A stretch of 64,000 bases of DNA. Origin: Gnetum montanum (taxonomy: Eukaryota; Streptophyta; Gnetopsida; Gnetales; Gnetaceae). Position 1 is the first letter of the stretch; each line of letters starts with the position of its first letter. The stretch spans positions 1,498,154 to 1,562,153 of the forward strand of contig MNCI01008335.1 of NCBI GenBank assembly GCA_015680685.1. Direction: 5' to 3'. This document shows, piece after piece, positions 21,960 through 34,128 of this stretch. The position numbers and the translations under genes are program-made. Under the pieces are notes generated by a model. It was not told the origin of the DNA. It searched no databases and was given only the letters and a program-made list of their open reading frames with translations.

Positions 21960-24900
21960 TTTGGATCCTTAAAGTTAAAATTTATATCTTGATCATCAAA
22001 ATTCTATTCTTGAAGCCATTTTTACCCATCATTGAACCATCCTTTTTCCTAAGTAACCTTATAAGCTTATGTGGGTAGGTGGAAGTTAAGCCTAGCAAGC
22101 ATATTTTTATAAAATGGTAGAAATTTTTGTAGACCTACAATTATCATAAGTAGCATCTACTTTTGCTAATAAAATATCATACAGAGTTTGAGCCTTTACT
22201 TGAAATTCCTACAACAAATATTTTTTTGGACATATTCCAAACATTTCCATTGCATTGTAGGTAAACTGGATCCCCAAGTTTCACAACCATATAGAGTTTG
22301 TGTGCCTACAAACTTTCCAAGTGATGGTTGTCACAGCTAATAGCCTTTGTCAAAGTAAATGCTTAAGGTACATAACCTTAACATATATATTTAATGGTCA
22401 ATTAAATGCACACAAAAATTAATTCTTCCATAACAATTGTAGATATTTCTCATATACACATATATGGCTATAGATATAAATGACATTTTCATATTTAATT
22501 TCATATTATTTTGACGGTTTTCAAAAAAAATTCTTTTAGAAAGAGGACATCTATCATGCAAAAACAATTATCAAGCATTACATTATAAAAATATATCATC
22601 CATGGATGGAAGTAGACCAAAGATTACAAGTTGCATGTAACCAAGCATCATATTTTCCTTTATAATAAAGGAAAAAAACTAAATTAAATGTTATCCATAA
22701 ATCAAATCTTTGTACATATTAATGTTGAAAAATACCAACATTTCTAAGTTTCCAAAGGTCAAAGAGTAGCATGGATCTAATTACATTTCATAAGAGCTCA
22801 AATCTTCTAGGCCATCAAAATCAATTCCTATGAGCACACTCTCTTTTGAAATTAAGGGTATGTCAAAACATCTTTTTAACCAAACCCATCCACTAACATC
22901 AATTGGGCACTCCCAAAAAAACATGAAGAAATATCTCATTTTGAGATTAGTGTGGCAAATTGGCTAAGGAGCAAAAACAACCATTAATCTCTTTCCTAAA
23001 GGAAGATCTTGAAACATAAAGCACCAAACAAAACAAGTCACTTTAAGAGGTATTAAAGAACAAATTTGAGAATAAATTTTGGCTGAAGAAGACTCTGAAA
23101 GATTTATATTCCATTTAAGTTTAAGGGTGTGAGCAATAGTAACATCTTACACCATGACATGATAAATAGAGCGATAAGAATAATTTTTGAAATCATATTT
23201 TCCAAGAAATACCTAGTTGCAAAGAATGTTACAATCTAAAGAACTAGAGTAATTATTTGTAGTAACATCAAGGATCTAACTATAACCTAATTCAAGCCAA
23301 CTTGTTAAGAAAAGGAGACCTTTAATCTCTAACCAAGAGAGAGGAGCATTGATAGAAAGAAGCCAGACATCTTTCAGTTGGTTAAAGCCAAACCTATAGA
23401 AGGTAAGAGCTATATAGGAATTAAGACCCAAGTAAGAACCACTAATTTTTTATCACCAAAGTGAAGCTTTACTAGACCATTTATTTCCAACTAGCAACAA
23501 ATAATAATGAGCTTGAACCTAAGATCTCCATATTGTACAAAGAAATGATGACCCTTATCTTAAGTATGAGAGGATTTAGTAAGGCTTCAAAATAGCAAGG
23601 CACATTCCAATTATGCCTACCTTTGAAATAGCTAGTTGAAATAGCATTTCTAACCAAAATCTTCCATGGCTTTTAACTCTCATATGCTTGAATAATCCAT
23701 TTTGCTACTATAATTTCTCCTTGAAGCATGATAGTAAGAAGACCAAGCCTCTTAAGATGAAGAATGATTACTCAAGGAAGACCACAAGAAATCCATGAGG
23801 AGTCTCTTAATCTTTCCATAAGTTGTAGCATGAAGTGCTAGAAAAGAAGAATAAAAAATATGAAATGAGGTTAAAATATTCTCACTAGCCAGAACTTTTC
23901 TTACTAAAGTTAAACCTTTAGAAGTTCAAATCCCATTTTTCTTTTAATTATCTGGATCACTCATTCCCAAAATTTATTGTGTGGCATGTCAAGATTGAAT
24001 GGCATACCAAGCAACTTAAATATACAACTTGGAGGAATTGATTTACTAGGAAGATCAAAGGATTAAGGACTTAAAACATGATGATAATGACTAGAATTCT
24101 CCCAATTAATGACAAAGCTTGAAGTTTTACAAAAAGTATTTAAACATTGACAAAGAGTTTGACATCTTTTAAGGAATCCTTAATAAGAAAGCATAAGTTA
24201 GAAGTAAAATGAGAATTACAAAATTGATTACCATCACTCGGAAATCTTAAACCATGTAGAGATCTCTCATTTATTTTATGCTAAATCAAATAACCAAGAG
24301 TATGTGTTGCTAGGTGATATAAGTACAAGGCTAGAGGACAACATTCACAAACATATCTTAAAAGAGGAAAACCCTTTGATGAAATTCCATTAATAGTCAC
24401 TCTAACATTGGCATCAATAAATAATATAGAAGCATAGCTTACAAATTGTTTTTGAAGCTAAGTTGATTTAACATACATAGAATAAAATTCCAAGAAATTT
24501 TATCATATGCTTTATCATAATCCAGTTTGAGGAAGACAACTTGTTGCTAAGAATAGTTTACTCATTCCCATCCTTGTACTATAACCATGATATTCTATGG
24601 AATAAATTTACCAGGTACAAAAGCTATTTACTCAACACATACTAAAGAAGAGAGATGAGGTCTTAATCAAAGCACCAAAAATTTTGCAATGATTTCATAG
24701 GAATTATTTAGTAGAGTAATGGGACATTAGTCTTTAATAAGTTGGTCATCACCATTTTTAGGAATAAATTTCATTTCACTAGGAACCTAGTAAACCTTGT
24801 TGTATTCCTTCTTAGATTGCTAAATGAAGATTTTGATCCAAAACTTGGCCACAAAGCTTTGTAAACTTTAGCAAAAAAAAAACCATCAACACCTAGACCT

Positions 24901-25364
24901 TTACTATCAAGCAAGGAGTTGCAAGCACATTGAAGTTCTTGAAAAAAAATCCCTATCACAATATATTCTCATCTAAGACTATTGAAGGAATAAAATTATC
25001 AATGATATTCTATGTAGCACTTTGTTTTGCAGTATCTCCTTCATCCGAAAATAACTTGCTATACTTACTCTAAAAAGCTTTAAGAATATCCTCATCATTA
25101 CATAAAACATTACTTTCATAAAAAATATTATAAATAGGAATTTTTATTCAAATGAGTCCCTTTAATTTATTGAAAAAATTCTTTCTTACGTATATCCTCC
25201 ACCTCCAACCAGTGAGCTTGTAATTTAATTAAGACTCTTTGTGCTTCATGAGATTTTTTCTTTTTGAGTAACTATATAGCTTTTGATAGTTTTTTTTATC
25301 TTCTAATAATAACTATGACTAATTTTGTTTCTTCTTCCTTCGCCACTGCTTCTTGGACAAAATT
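21960..25364 (-). mobile_element. Decayed L1-type LINE, 5'-truncated
   Basis: A minus-strand non-LTR element starting in the linker between endonuclease and reverse transcriptase. Reverse transcriptase motifs in order: GLGVDGF (near 24895), LKLDYDKAYDKISW (24492-24535), and INGISSKGF followed by a decayed RG.RQG.PL region (24300-24420). The C-terminal reverse-transcriptase zinc-binding region reads KVTCFVWCFMFQDLPLGKRL, then FFMFFWECP (about 22905-23020). The order and spacing fit plant L1 elements. The upstream junction at 25364 abuts copia RNase H sequence, consistent with 5'-truncated insertion into a copia element. Everything is interrupted by stops. The 3' end and poly(A) tract are not defined. 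Confidence 0.8.
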
Positions 25365-26032
25365 TTATTTTATATCAAAGTGCTCTATGTTGCCATGGCA
25401 TTTGGGATCGTTTAAATGTGCAAGTGCTACCATGTTATAACAATGGATTATCATGGGCCTTGATAGGGGCTTTAGCCTTATAGAGAAGTTGTGTAATGTA
25501 GGGCAACTATGGCGGAGCCTTATAGAGAACCAAGGTAACATAGGGCGACCATGGTGGAGTGGGAATGACCCACCAAAGAATTCAACACAATAATAGGCCT
25601 CGCAAGAGGCTAGGATGTTTTGGTTTACACTACTGGATGGAGTGTAAACAATGTTTTCTACGATGTCGGTTGTCCTTGACAACCAACCAAAGTGTCACCC
25701 AATTGAAACAACCATATTTTCAACTGATGGCCCTTCCTCATCCAAATGGCTTCTTATGTTGCTCCTAAATTGTAATGAATTCTACCTCCATGGTGGATAG
25801 GGCTACACAAGTCTGCTTCTTGTTACTCCAAGAGTTGGTGCCATTATTCAACAAGAAAGAATATCTAGTGTTGATTTGGGTTCTATTTTCTTTAACCCTT
25901 CAAACATACACTGAATCCAAAATATATAAATATTATTTAATTTGCTAGAAAATAAGAAAAACTATCTATCTTCAATTAATGCAAAGAAGATTACAAATTA
26001 GTGGTTCCACAACCCACAACATCACAAATCAC
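25365..26032 (-). pseudogene. Ty1/copia RNase H fragment (probable 3' part of element F)
   Basis: Reading the minus strand from about 25950 down, NNGTNSWSNKKQTCVALSTM followed by EVEF matches the copia RNase H core (ISW.SKKQ..VALST.EAE). Further on, NMVALAHLNDPKCHGNIEHF followed by DIK matches the block with DN.SAI.L..NP..H.R.KHID. Between the two blocks lie about 240 bp more than the family needs. That excess contains an imperfect 40-bp tandem repeat (TATAGAGAA...TAGGGC.ACCATGG.GG, 25480-25560), so a small insertion split the domain. Its orientation and family fit the copia pieces at 31168-33287 and 39582-40871, but about 200 bp of the expected join is missing. Confidence 0.65.
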
Positions 26033-26663
26033 TCAGTGGTGTATGATGTGTTTCTATGCTAATGCTACTCTTGGGTATGATGGTAAATAAGATTAACTAA
26101 GCTAAGAGAGAAAGGGTGAGAGAGAATCTAAACTAGCCTAAGTGCGATGAGCATGCATTCCTTGATCATCCGTACACATCTTGGACTTCGTGCATGACTA
26201 CCATTGGGATTACCAAGCATAAATCCTAGGTACACTACTGGGTTACCAAGTAGTCACACTTAAATGCTCGTAATCAAGTCNAATTAAATAAATAATTAAG
26301 CTAAGTGAATGATGCAATGATGAAGTAATCTCGATCTTTATTTCTGGTCATGTGCATGTCCAAGTACATCACACTTGAATAAAGGTGCTATACAATTACA
26401 ATCACCACACTGCAGGCATACACTAGGAGGAAAAGGGTTGAGAGAAAGAAATTAAACACTTAACTAAGAACTAAAAAACTAAATCCTAGAACAAGGAAAG
26501 CTGCCTCTTATTTATAGAAATTGAGGCAGGCCGCGATATCGCGTATGCAATATCGTGGCTTCGATAACTGGGCTTGACAGATCAAATTTTGTATCAAGGC
26601 TCCGATAACAGGGCTTCGATAACTAGGCTTCGATAATTGGGCTTGACAAACCATGACTCATCA
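26033..26663 (-). repeat. Element A downstream LTR (outer end missing)
   Basis: Homologous to 30690-31167, ending GACTCATCA at the polypurine tract. Minus-strand TATA box TATAAATA-like at 26509-26516; GATATC array 26531-26559 followed by about four GGCTTCGATAACTGGG-like units up to 26640. The first roughly 185 bp of the LTR are absent. The single N at 26281 replaces about 55 bp present in the other copy. Confidence 0.85.
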
Positions 26664-26678
26664 TACCCCCATGACTGA
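26664..26678 (-). promoter_or_regulatory. Polypurine tract of element A
   Basis: Minus strand TCAGTCATGGGGGTA directly abuts the LTR start TGATGAGTC. The plus-strand primer of LTR elements lies exactly here, and the same string is found at this place in B, C and D. Confidence 0.85.
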
Positions 26679-26838
26679 ATAACAACTCATCCTTGGGTCA
26701 AAGAAAGTAAGGAACAAGTGCAATTGATTACATAGTGGATAGGTATGGGATTATTGACTAACTAGGAATTTATTTATGCCGCAGTGGAGAATTAAAAAAA
26801 AATTTGGACATAGACATAAAAGACAAAACTTGTGGAAC

Positions 26839-27265
26839 TCATGGGATTCTCGGTAGTGGTGGCTCCTCTATGGGTGCCTCTCCTTTGTCCTGCATGATCA
26901 AGCTTCTAAGATTAATATCGTTGAAGAAGCGCTTGACGTTTCTCCTCTTCTATCCAAGGATTATGAGCCGTCCATGCTGATGTTCCAATGTTTGATGGAG
27001 TTGGTACTTTCCATGAACATGGCAGTTGCGGAAACACTTGATTGGCCTTGACATGTTATGCCGCAAATAGCCGTCATTCCTCTTCATAGGCTTGGGCCCT
27101 GACCTCTCCACCTTTTGCTTGGATAGATTATGCAATAATAGGAGTTCCATGATGGATACTGAGTGATTGTGCCTCCTTCTCTACATGTTCTGCATGAAGT
27201 CATTGGCCTCTGCCTCCCCCTGGACCTGGAGAAGGTCCTCCTTGTTATCTTCTTTTAGGGGCCAT
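26839..27265 (-). pseudogene. ORF2 remnant of element A (middle deleted)
   Basis: The start (ATGGCCCCTAAAAGAAG, near 27262) and the C-terminal tail (ending in a Pro-rich EPPLPRIP then stop at 26839) match both ends of ORF2 in element B. They are joined near 27100 after loss of about 2.35 kb that held the PF20167-like domain and the coiled coil. Stops follow soon after the start codon, as in B and C. Confidence 0.7.
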
Positions 27266-27269
27266 CTAT

Positions 27270-28380
27270 AATCACACAAAGATCAATTGTTAGTAAGGTT
27301 ATTGAAAAAATTTCAATGATTTCATACCTTACTCATTACCTTTAATAAATGTTGAATTCTTTGCTTAGTGTGCTTTTAGATTTAGAAATATTTTCAAGGA
27401 AGTTGCCCTAAAAGTTTAATGTCAGACCTGGTTCATTAGGTGACACATAAAAGGACCTGGTTTTGAGGAACGTTTGATAAAATGATGACATAGGAAAGAA
27501 TAGATTTGGCAATAAAGTACTTAGAGGGTATAAGATGATGTGATGGTATGCAACAAGTACAAATTACAAAAGTCATGCAAGTGGGTCCTCCCCAAAGCAG
27601 GTTCCAACCTATAATGCCCTTACGTAACTATGCCTTAAAATGTCCGTAGGCACTAGAAGGGTTAAATGTAATCCATACTAGTTTCATCAAACACACACAC
27701 GTAGATACCACCGGAATGAGGTAAGAATTCTATGCTACAAAAGACATGAGTTACAATTACATGAACAATGAGATGATATGGACTACAGAAGGAGTTGTAG
27801 AGTTTAGGACATGAGGTGACTGACTTAGGGCACAATGAATCTTGCATGTAAAGCATGATTAATGTGTCATTAACTCGTCGTTCCAAGATCAGGACCAAGT
27901 CCATTCCTGTGATCAGTGACATTGCATTGTTTCATCCCATGATAAGCAACTATGAGAGTACCAGAACAACAAGGTGTACGATAACTTGGCATTTTGTTCA
28001 AGGGATGAGTGATTTTTGTTTTGTGGCACTTCCTTTGTTGTTGTTTTTTGACTACTGAATCCAGAGAAACCACCAACCTTCAGGCATGGGTGCATGTCTT
28101 TCCAATGGAACCCCCTAGAACAACATTGGATTTTTGAGTGCCCTTTTGATTACTCTTACTTCCATTTTTCATTAGATCTACAAGGATCTTAGTACAACGA
28201 CATTGCATGACAACTCCNNNNATCCACATGAGTGTTTTATTCATAGATGAGATTACTTAAAAAAGCGTAAAAAGATAAAAAGACAAAATGATAAAACAAG
28301 AAATTGAAAATCGAAAAACTAGAAAACAAAAAAATTGTAAAATTAAAGAAAATAAAAGTGGTTATTAATCCTGCTTGTTA
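27270..28380 (-). other. Element A spacer between gag and ORF2
   Basis: Non-coding. It aligns with B 50120-52120, with shared blocks such as GTGGGTCCTCCC (27575 and 51027), TGTCCGTAGGCACTA-like (27640 and 51085) and the reverse complement of AAAGACATG..CCATGCCTGAAGG (28077-28105 and 51551-51577). It lacks the internal array, TATA box and internal purine tract that B has. NNNN at 28218-28221 stands where about 260 bp of B sequence (51690-51950) would be, including the 16-base conserved block. Confidence 0.7.
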
Positions 28381-30365
28381 CTAGAATGGGGGATATCCCC
28401 CATAACTAAACAGTTGAGGATGACAAGGATTAATAAGTGAAAGATGAGGATCCTTGCATGTTGGAAATATTGGGTCCCGGTCATACTTACCCCATTGGGC
28501 TCCACACATTTGGTTATAGTAAGCATAGTGGGGCAATTTATGAGATGTGGTTTTTAGATAATGAGTTGACCCACTATGATACTTGGGACCGTTAGATGGT
28601 ATGCAAGGATCGGGATGTTGCCCTCCATGGCTACGTTCACTGGGCCGTATGGTTGTTGGAGTGTTAATTGGTGGCCCTGATGAAGAAACATGAGGCATTG
28701 GGTTCGAAGATAAGGGTGCACCACAATTTTGGACTTGTTCTGAGTTGGAGGATGTAGTGGCCTTGGAATTGTGTTGTCCCTTCTTATGGTCATTTTTAAA
28801 GAAGGGACACTTTGGATGTTGAGGAGGCCTCTCATTGCTGTTGGTAGTAGTAGCACAAATAATGTTCGGAGGTTGTTGTTGTGGTGCAAACACTTTAGGA
28901 ACAATTGGTGGCAATGTAGAAGGAGGGAAAGGATGAGAACGTTGAAATTGAGGAGAAGTGTAAGGTACACAGGGCGGTGGTTGTGGTGAAGGCATGGGCT
29001 GATAGTATTGAGGAGAATGATAATGCGGCGAGATAAAGTATGCTGGCCTAGTTGGAGAAATAGGGTATTGGACTAGATAAGCATTTGGATTCAGATGATA
29101 TGAAGGGTGTCTCTAGTTTAGGGGTGGCTTCCCCCATGACTGGGATTGTTGCCACTGTGAACGAACACAGTATCTCTGTACGAACTTGGGATGTAACATG
29201 CTTCCCCAATGCTCATATAAATGTAACAAGATCGCGCATTGGCCCTTGGGATGATCATATAGGAAAATGTTGCATTCATACATGTGATTGGTAGTTGAGC
29301 TCTTATTTTCCTTATCCCTTCTTTCCAATTGTCTACTGATACTTTGTCCTGCTTCTCGGGTTGTCAAAACTCTATCTCCAATGATATTGATATATTCTCC
29401 ACACTTTTTATGCATCCATTCCAGCCTCCTATTGATCTTTGCCTCAATTTCATCTAATGATTGTTGTACTCGCAAAGATGGTTCTTCCTCCTTGAGATAG
29501 GTTGATTTCTCCTTTTTGTAATTATGGACCTCTATTAAGTTGAGATTATGGTCCCGTTGGGGTTTTCAACATTCTCCCATCTAGCCATTTCTCATTCTTC
29601 TTTTGCTACCTGCTTAATAAGCTCTTGTAATTGATGGGTTCATAGTTCATATAGTTGTCCTTGGGCATACATCCCTAGGGTCTTTCTTGTTTCATCACGA
29701 AGCCCATCAATGATATGGTACATTAGCATTTCTTCAGAGAACTCCTGGCCTGGACAGTTGTTTAACAATGCATAATATCTTTCTAAGGCCATGTCCAAGG
29801 GTTCATGTTATGTTTGTTTCCACTCTTGGATTTGTTTCCTCAAGGTCGACACTCCTGCGTAGGTTTGATATCCTTCATTAAAGACTTCTACCATTGTTGG
29901 CTAACGTCGTATTGAATTTGGTTTTAACGATCTATACCATACTTTTGCTTGGCCAACGAGTGTCATAGGGAAGAGCTTGAGTTTTTGCCAACCATTATTA
30001 ATGTTGTTCCATGCACAGGAATCGTAGAAGGCTTGTAAATGTTGATGTGGGTCTAAGTCATAGCCTCCTGAGAAATTAGGGAAGTTGTTTAAATTGAGCC
30101 TGGGCAGACGACTCTCTTTACGATGCCTACGGGAGATTCGAATAGCCTCTTGTATCTGCATTAGGCTTGTAGTGGCCAGTAGGGGTTCATCATCATTAGG
30201 TAAGTTATGCTTTCATGTGTTGGGACGATGTTGCCTTCATTTATGTTTATAAGAAGCCTCCACTTCAAATTGCATACTCCAATCTTCATTGTCATCTAAT
30301 TCGTTGGTTCTCCAATGAATTTCCTCACTAGGTATGGCATTATCATAGTCTTGTAGGAGAGGCAT
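28381..30365 (-). pseudogene. gag: gag of element A
   Basis: This is the structural (capsid/nucleocapsid) gene. The start ATG at 30365 (MPLLQDYDNA) is chosen because B has the same start at 54121. The retrotransposon gag domain (PF03732 type) is at 30161-29900: RKESRLPRLNLNNFPNFSGG, then HLQAF and WQKLKLF with AKVWYRSL. A zinc-knuckle region follows near 29290-29250, CNIFLYDHPKGQC, where the second Cys of the B copy (CNVC) has become Phe. The C-terminal part (28995-28381) is Pro-rich, carries KCPFFKNDHKKG, and ends SYGGYPPF then stop, as in B. Frameshifts and stops between these parts make it a pseudogene. No protease or reverse transcriptase follows. Confidence 0.85.
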
Positions 30366-30488
30366 GGTTGTGAGATTGTGTGTGAATTTGTATGTGACTT
30401 TTCGTAATTATTTCTTCCTAAAAGATATATCATTAATTCCTGTACAGCGACCTTGTATGATATAACTAATCTAGATAACTAGCACTGT

Positions 30489-30505
30489 CCTTGGCAACGG
30501 TGCCA
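30489..30505 (-). promoter_or_regulatory. tRNA-Asp primer-binding site of element A
   Basis: Minus strand TGGCACCGTTGCCAAGG, one base inside the LTR end. It matches the complement of the 3' end of plant tRNA-Asp (TGGCGCCGTTGCCGGGG) except at C-to-T-type decay positions. tRNA-Asp priming is typical of the Athila/Tat lineage. Confidence 0.85.
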
Positions 30506-30506
30506 A

Positions 30507-31167
30507 TGATGAGTGGCGAGGTACCCCTACACTCAACCATACGAATACGAGCGTTACATGTGTGATTTGGTCGAACTTCGCAGATGGACTAGTTGTGGCA
30601 TCTGGATAGTTAGCCTTAGGTCGCAGTTCGTTGTCTTCCATCCTAAACTAATATTAGCTTTGTCACGTATGGTTTAGTCCAGAGTGAGGTGTATGATGTG
30701 TTTATATGCTAACGCTACTCCTGGGTATGATGGTGAATAAGATTAACTAAGCTAAGAGAGAAAGGGTGAGAGAGAATCTAAACTAGCCTAAGTGCGATGA
30801 GCATCCATTCCTCGATCATTTGTATACATCTTGGACTTCGTGCACAACTACCACTAGGATTACCAAGCGCAGATCCTAGGTATGCTACTAGGTTAGCAAG
30901 TAGTCACACTTAAATGCTCGTAATCAAGTCGTACTCATTCCGCGTTTAACAGGAGTTTAGGGTAACAAGGTATTAACTAAGAAAGTAGTAAATAACAAAT
31001 AAATAAATAATTAAGCTAAGTGAATGCNGGATATCCCGTACTTGATATCGTGGGGGCAGACGCGATATCGTGGCTAATGTGATATCGCAGCTCCAATAAC
31101 TGGGCTTGACAGACCATATCTTGTATCAGGGCTCCGATAACTGGGCCTGACAGACCATGACTCATCA
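30507..31167 (-). repeat. Element A upstream LTR
   Basis: Ends TGATGAGT...ACTCATCA (an 8-bp inverted repeat). The N at 31028 hides roughly 480 bp that the other LTR shows at 26320-26540, including the TATA region. The GATATC array follows the gap (31029-31100). The outer flank is CAAGT, inside copia reverse transcriptase sequence. Confidence 0.85.
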
Positions 31168-33287
31168 CAAGTGCACTAGCATATAGTACATGAATCATTT
31201 TCTCTTTATTTGTGAGAGATTTTAGGCATTGATTAAGGCTCAAATTCTCACCTTTAGTAATGCATGTATCAATGGGTTTGTACTTGTGCATTTTAAATTA
31301 CTCTAAAAGTTTTTTTAGGTGAGTTTCTTATGACAAACCAAGAAGTTTTTTTGAATGATCCCTTATGATCTTTACACCAAGCATAAAATGTACTTTATCG
31401 ATGTCCTTCATTTTTAAAATTTTAGGATAACCATCTTTTTGTGGCAATAATATTCTCTTTTTCATTATTAGCAAGTAGAATATCATACACATATAGTAAA
31501 AGGATATGAAACTTTTATTGGATCTCTTGATGTACATATAATTATCTTCTTCAATCATCATAAATCCATCGACAGTGATGCCTTGATGGAATCTAAAGTA
31601 CCATTGTGTAGATGATTATTTTAATTCATAGATGGAGTATTGAAGTTTGCAAACATTGCACTCTTAATCTTTTACTATGAATCCATGGGGTTGTATCATA
31701 TAGATATTCTCATTTAGTTCTCCACAGAGAAATGTAGTCTTAACATTCATTTGGTTAAGCTCCAAATCAAGATATGCAACTACAACTAGAATGAGATGGA
31801 TAGAAGTAAATCTTACTACTAGTGAAAAGGTTTCTTCATAATTTATACCCTCTTATTGGGCATACCCATTTACTACAAGACATGCCTTATATTTTTCGAT
31901 GGAACCATCTATTTGACACTTAATATTTAAGATCCATTTGTTTCTAATGACATTACACCTAGGTGGAAGATCAACCAAGTCTTAGACATGATTTGTCTTC
32001 ATAGACTTCATCTCTTTCATCATAGCATTCATCCATTCTTTACTAGTAGATGATGAGAGAGCCTCATCATATATATGTGGCTCTTTATAATATACATCTA
32101 TTATAACTACTTCCTCTTTAATCATAAAATAATGACAAGGAATACTTATGTGTGCTCTTACATAGCTAGGCTTCTTAGGAGGTTTCCTTTTATGAAGGTA
32201 ATTTATTGATGGGTAAGTCACTTCTACTATCACTATGAAGTTGAAGAATCTCTTTCTCTATTTCTAGTGGCTTGAAAGTAGCACCAAAATTATGATCCTT
32301 CACTTCATAGAAGGAAACATGTTTATCTATTTTCCTTTGATAAGAAAAATCCTCTTCAAAGAACTTGACATTGTTTGATTCTATCTGAGTCATACTTTCA
32401 TCCAGTAGTTCTTTGATAGACACATATCACTTAGAGTGATCAATCTACGTTATAAAGATACACTTTTTTCCTCTATGACCTAACTTCCCATATCTATGAG
32501 AAGTGTTATGTACATAGGCTCTAAATGCCCGAGGTCATAAATGATCTAGACTTGGCTTTCTACCAATCCATAACTCATATGGAGTGAAAGGTGCTGATTT
32601 ACTCAAGACACAATTAATGATGTAGACTATAGTAAAAAATGCATCTCCCCAAAAAATGATAGGAAGCTTTGCACATACCATCACTAATTTTACCATGTCT
32701 AGGAAGGTGTGGTTTCTCCTCTCAAAAATACCATTATGAGGTGGAGTTTTAAGAATTGTTAACTATCTAATAATTCTTTTTCATCACATCGGTCTTTGAA
32801 CTATTCTGATAGATATTCATGTCCATTGTTAGCCTTTAAGATTTTAATCTGTTTTTCTAATTGATTCGTAACTTCAATCATGTTTCATCTAAAATAATAT
32901 AATATCTCAGATTTATGAGAAATTAGAAAGATGTGGCTGTAATATGTATAATCATCTATAAATATGATGAAGTAGGAGGCATCATGTCTTACTTTAACAT
33001 TCATTAGTTCACAAATGTTAGAATGGATTTGTTGCAATCAAAAATTAGCCTTGTTAGCTTTGACAAATAGTTTTTTTGGTTAATTTTCCTACTAGATAAT
33101 GCTTATGAGTTGATAGAGTGACTTTAGCGAGTGGCCCTAATAAGTGTGCTCTAGCTAATCTCATCATCCTTTGTTGTCCAATATGGCCTAACTTAGTATG
33201 CCATAAAATGAAATGATCACCAATATTATTAACATAAGTGAGCATTGAAAAATATCTATCTTATTTATTAGGATGTTCAATATCTAG
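31168..33287 (-). pseudogene. pol: Ty1/copia element F, integrase and reverse transcriptase part
   Basis: Read down the minus strand: GAG-pre-integrase WHTKLGHIGQQRMMRLAR (33210-33157) and decayed integrase (33050-32420, with a NNGHEY string in place of the DNG.EY motif). The linker to the reverse transcriptase contains PLEIEKEILQL (near 32270), and the reverse transcriptase start reads EALSSSTSKEWMNAMMKEMK (32070-32010). Reverse transcriptase continues through HFMLGVKIIRD (near 31390) and KPIDTCITKGENLSL (near 31270), stopping at YASA where element A is inserted at 31167/31168. The gene order gag, integrase, reverse transcriptase is diagnostic of copia. At 33287 it is interrupted by element D; across that insertion the reading frame is continuous once D and one copy of the target duplication are removed. 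Confidence 0.85.
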
Positions 33288-34109
33288 TGATGAAGTGCAT
33301 TGTTCATCTACCTCGATGCCAGGTATCCGATGTCATGGGGTATACGTTGGCCTATAAATATAGCGCTTGGGCTCCCGATTTGGATTAGTTTTTCAATAGT
33401 TTTGCATTAGTTTTTCATAGTTTTGTCAATAGAGTAGCCGAATTCTTGTAGTTTTATTTCGTAATCTTAGAGAATAGTCAGTGAGTGCCCATAGAGTGGA
33501 CCTGAGTTGTACAAAGTCTTATTCGACTGGCAATATACCTAGACATATTCCATGAGCGGCAATAAGATCAATATTGATTCTTATGCATTACAGCACTTTG
33601 ACTTAGATTAGATTTACTTTCCATGCAATTCACTTTTCGTGTACTTAGTTAATATTTACATTTTCATGCATGTTAATTAATTCAACACATAAGTACGATT
33701 GCTTCGAGCATGTGTATCACTCTTGGTAATCCCAACAATGCTTAACGTTTGGTAACCTAGTAGCGTTATATGTGTTCAGGATGTGCACAAGAACTAGGAT
33801 CGGATACTTATGTTAGGGTAGTTGATTATTAATTAGCAATTAGATTAGTTGAATTGATTAGAAATTAAGTTTCAACCTATAGTTAATCATAGGATAATAA
33901 AATATAAAATAATAAAAATCATATGCCTCACTGTAGACTAAACCATACATGACAAAGCTACCACTAGTCCAAGTGGGAAGATAACGAACTACAATCAAGG
34001 AATAGAAATCTAGATGCCACAACTAGTCCCATCCATGGAATTCGACCAAATTGTGCGTGAACACTTGTGATTTGTATGGTTGGGCGTAGGGATACCTCGT
34101 TGCTCATCA
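33288..34109 (+). repeat. Element D 5' LTR
   Basis: 822 bp, TGATGAAG...GCTCATCA. U3 carries one GGTATCCGATGTCATGG-type unit (33321-33340) and TATA box CCTATAAATA at 33351-33360. It is 37 bp shorter than the 3' LTR because it has one repeat unit fewer. Confidence 0.9.
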
Positions 34110-34110
34110 T

Positions 34111-34128
34111 TGGTGTTGTTGTTGAGGA
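34111..34128 (+). promoter_or_regulatory. Primer-binding site of element D (decayed tRNA-Asp)
   Basis: TGGTGTTGTTGTTGAGGA, which is the tRNA-Asp site with each differing position explained by C-to-T or G-to-A change. It starts one base after the LTR. Confidence 0.8.

Larger units (their letters stand above)
26033..31167 (-). mobile_element. Element A: Athila-like gag-only LTR retrotransposon
   Basis: Parts in element order: upstream LTR 30507-31167, tRNA-Asp primer site 30489-30505, gag 30365-28381, spacer 28380-27270, ORF2 remnant about 27265-26839, polypurine tract 26678-26664, downstream LTR 26663-26033. No pol is present. Compared with B it lacks about 2.35 kb from the middle of ORF2 (matching B 47590-49940) and about 600 bp of spacer (matching B 50290-50900). 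The downstream LTR is cut at its outer end near 26033, so no matching target duplication survives; the right flank is CAAGT. Three assembly gaps (26281, 28218-28221, 31028) fall inside it. Confidence 0.85.

Noticed and set aside
28554-28970. Minus-strand 138-codon frame
   Set aside because: Shadow of the Pro-rich C-terminus of gag in element A, in another frame.
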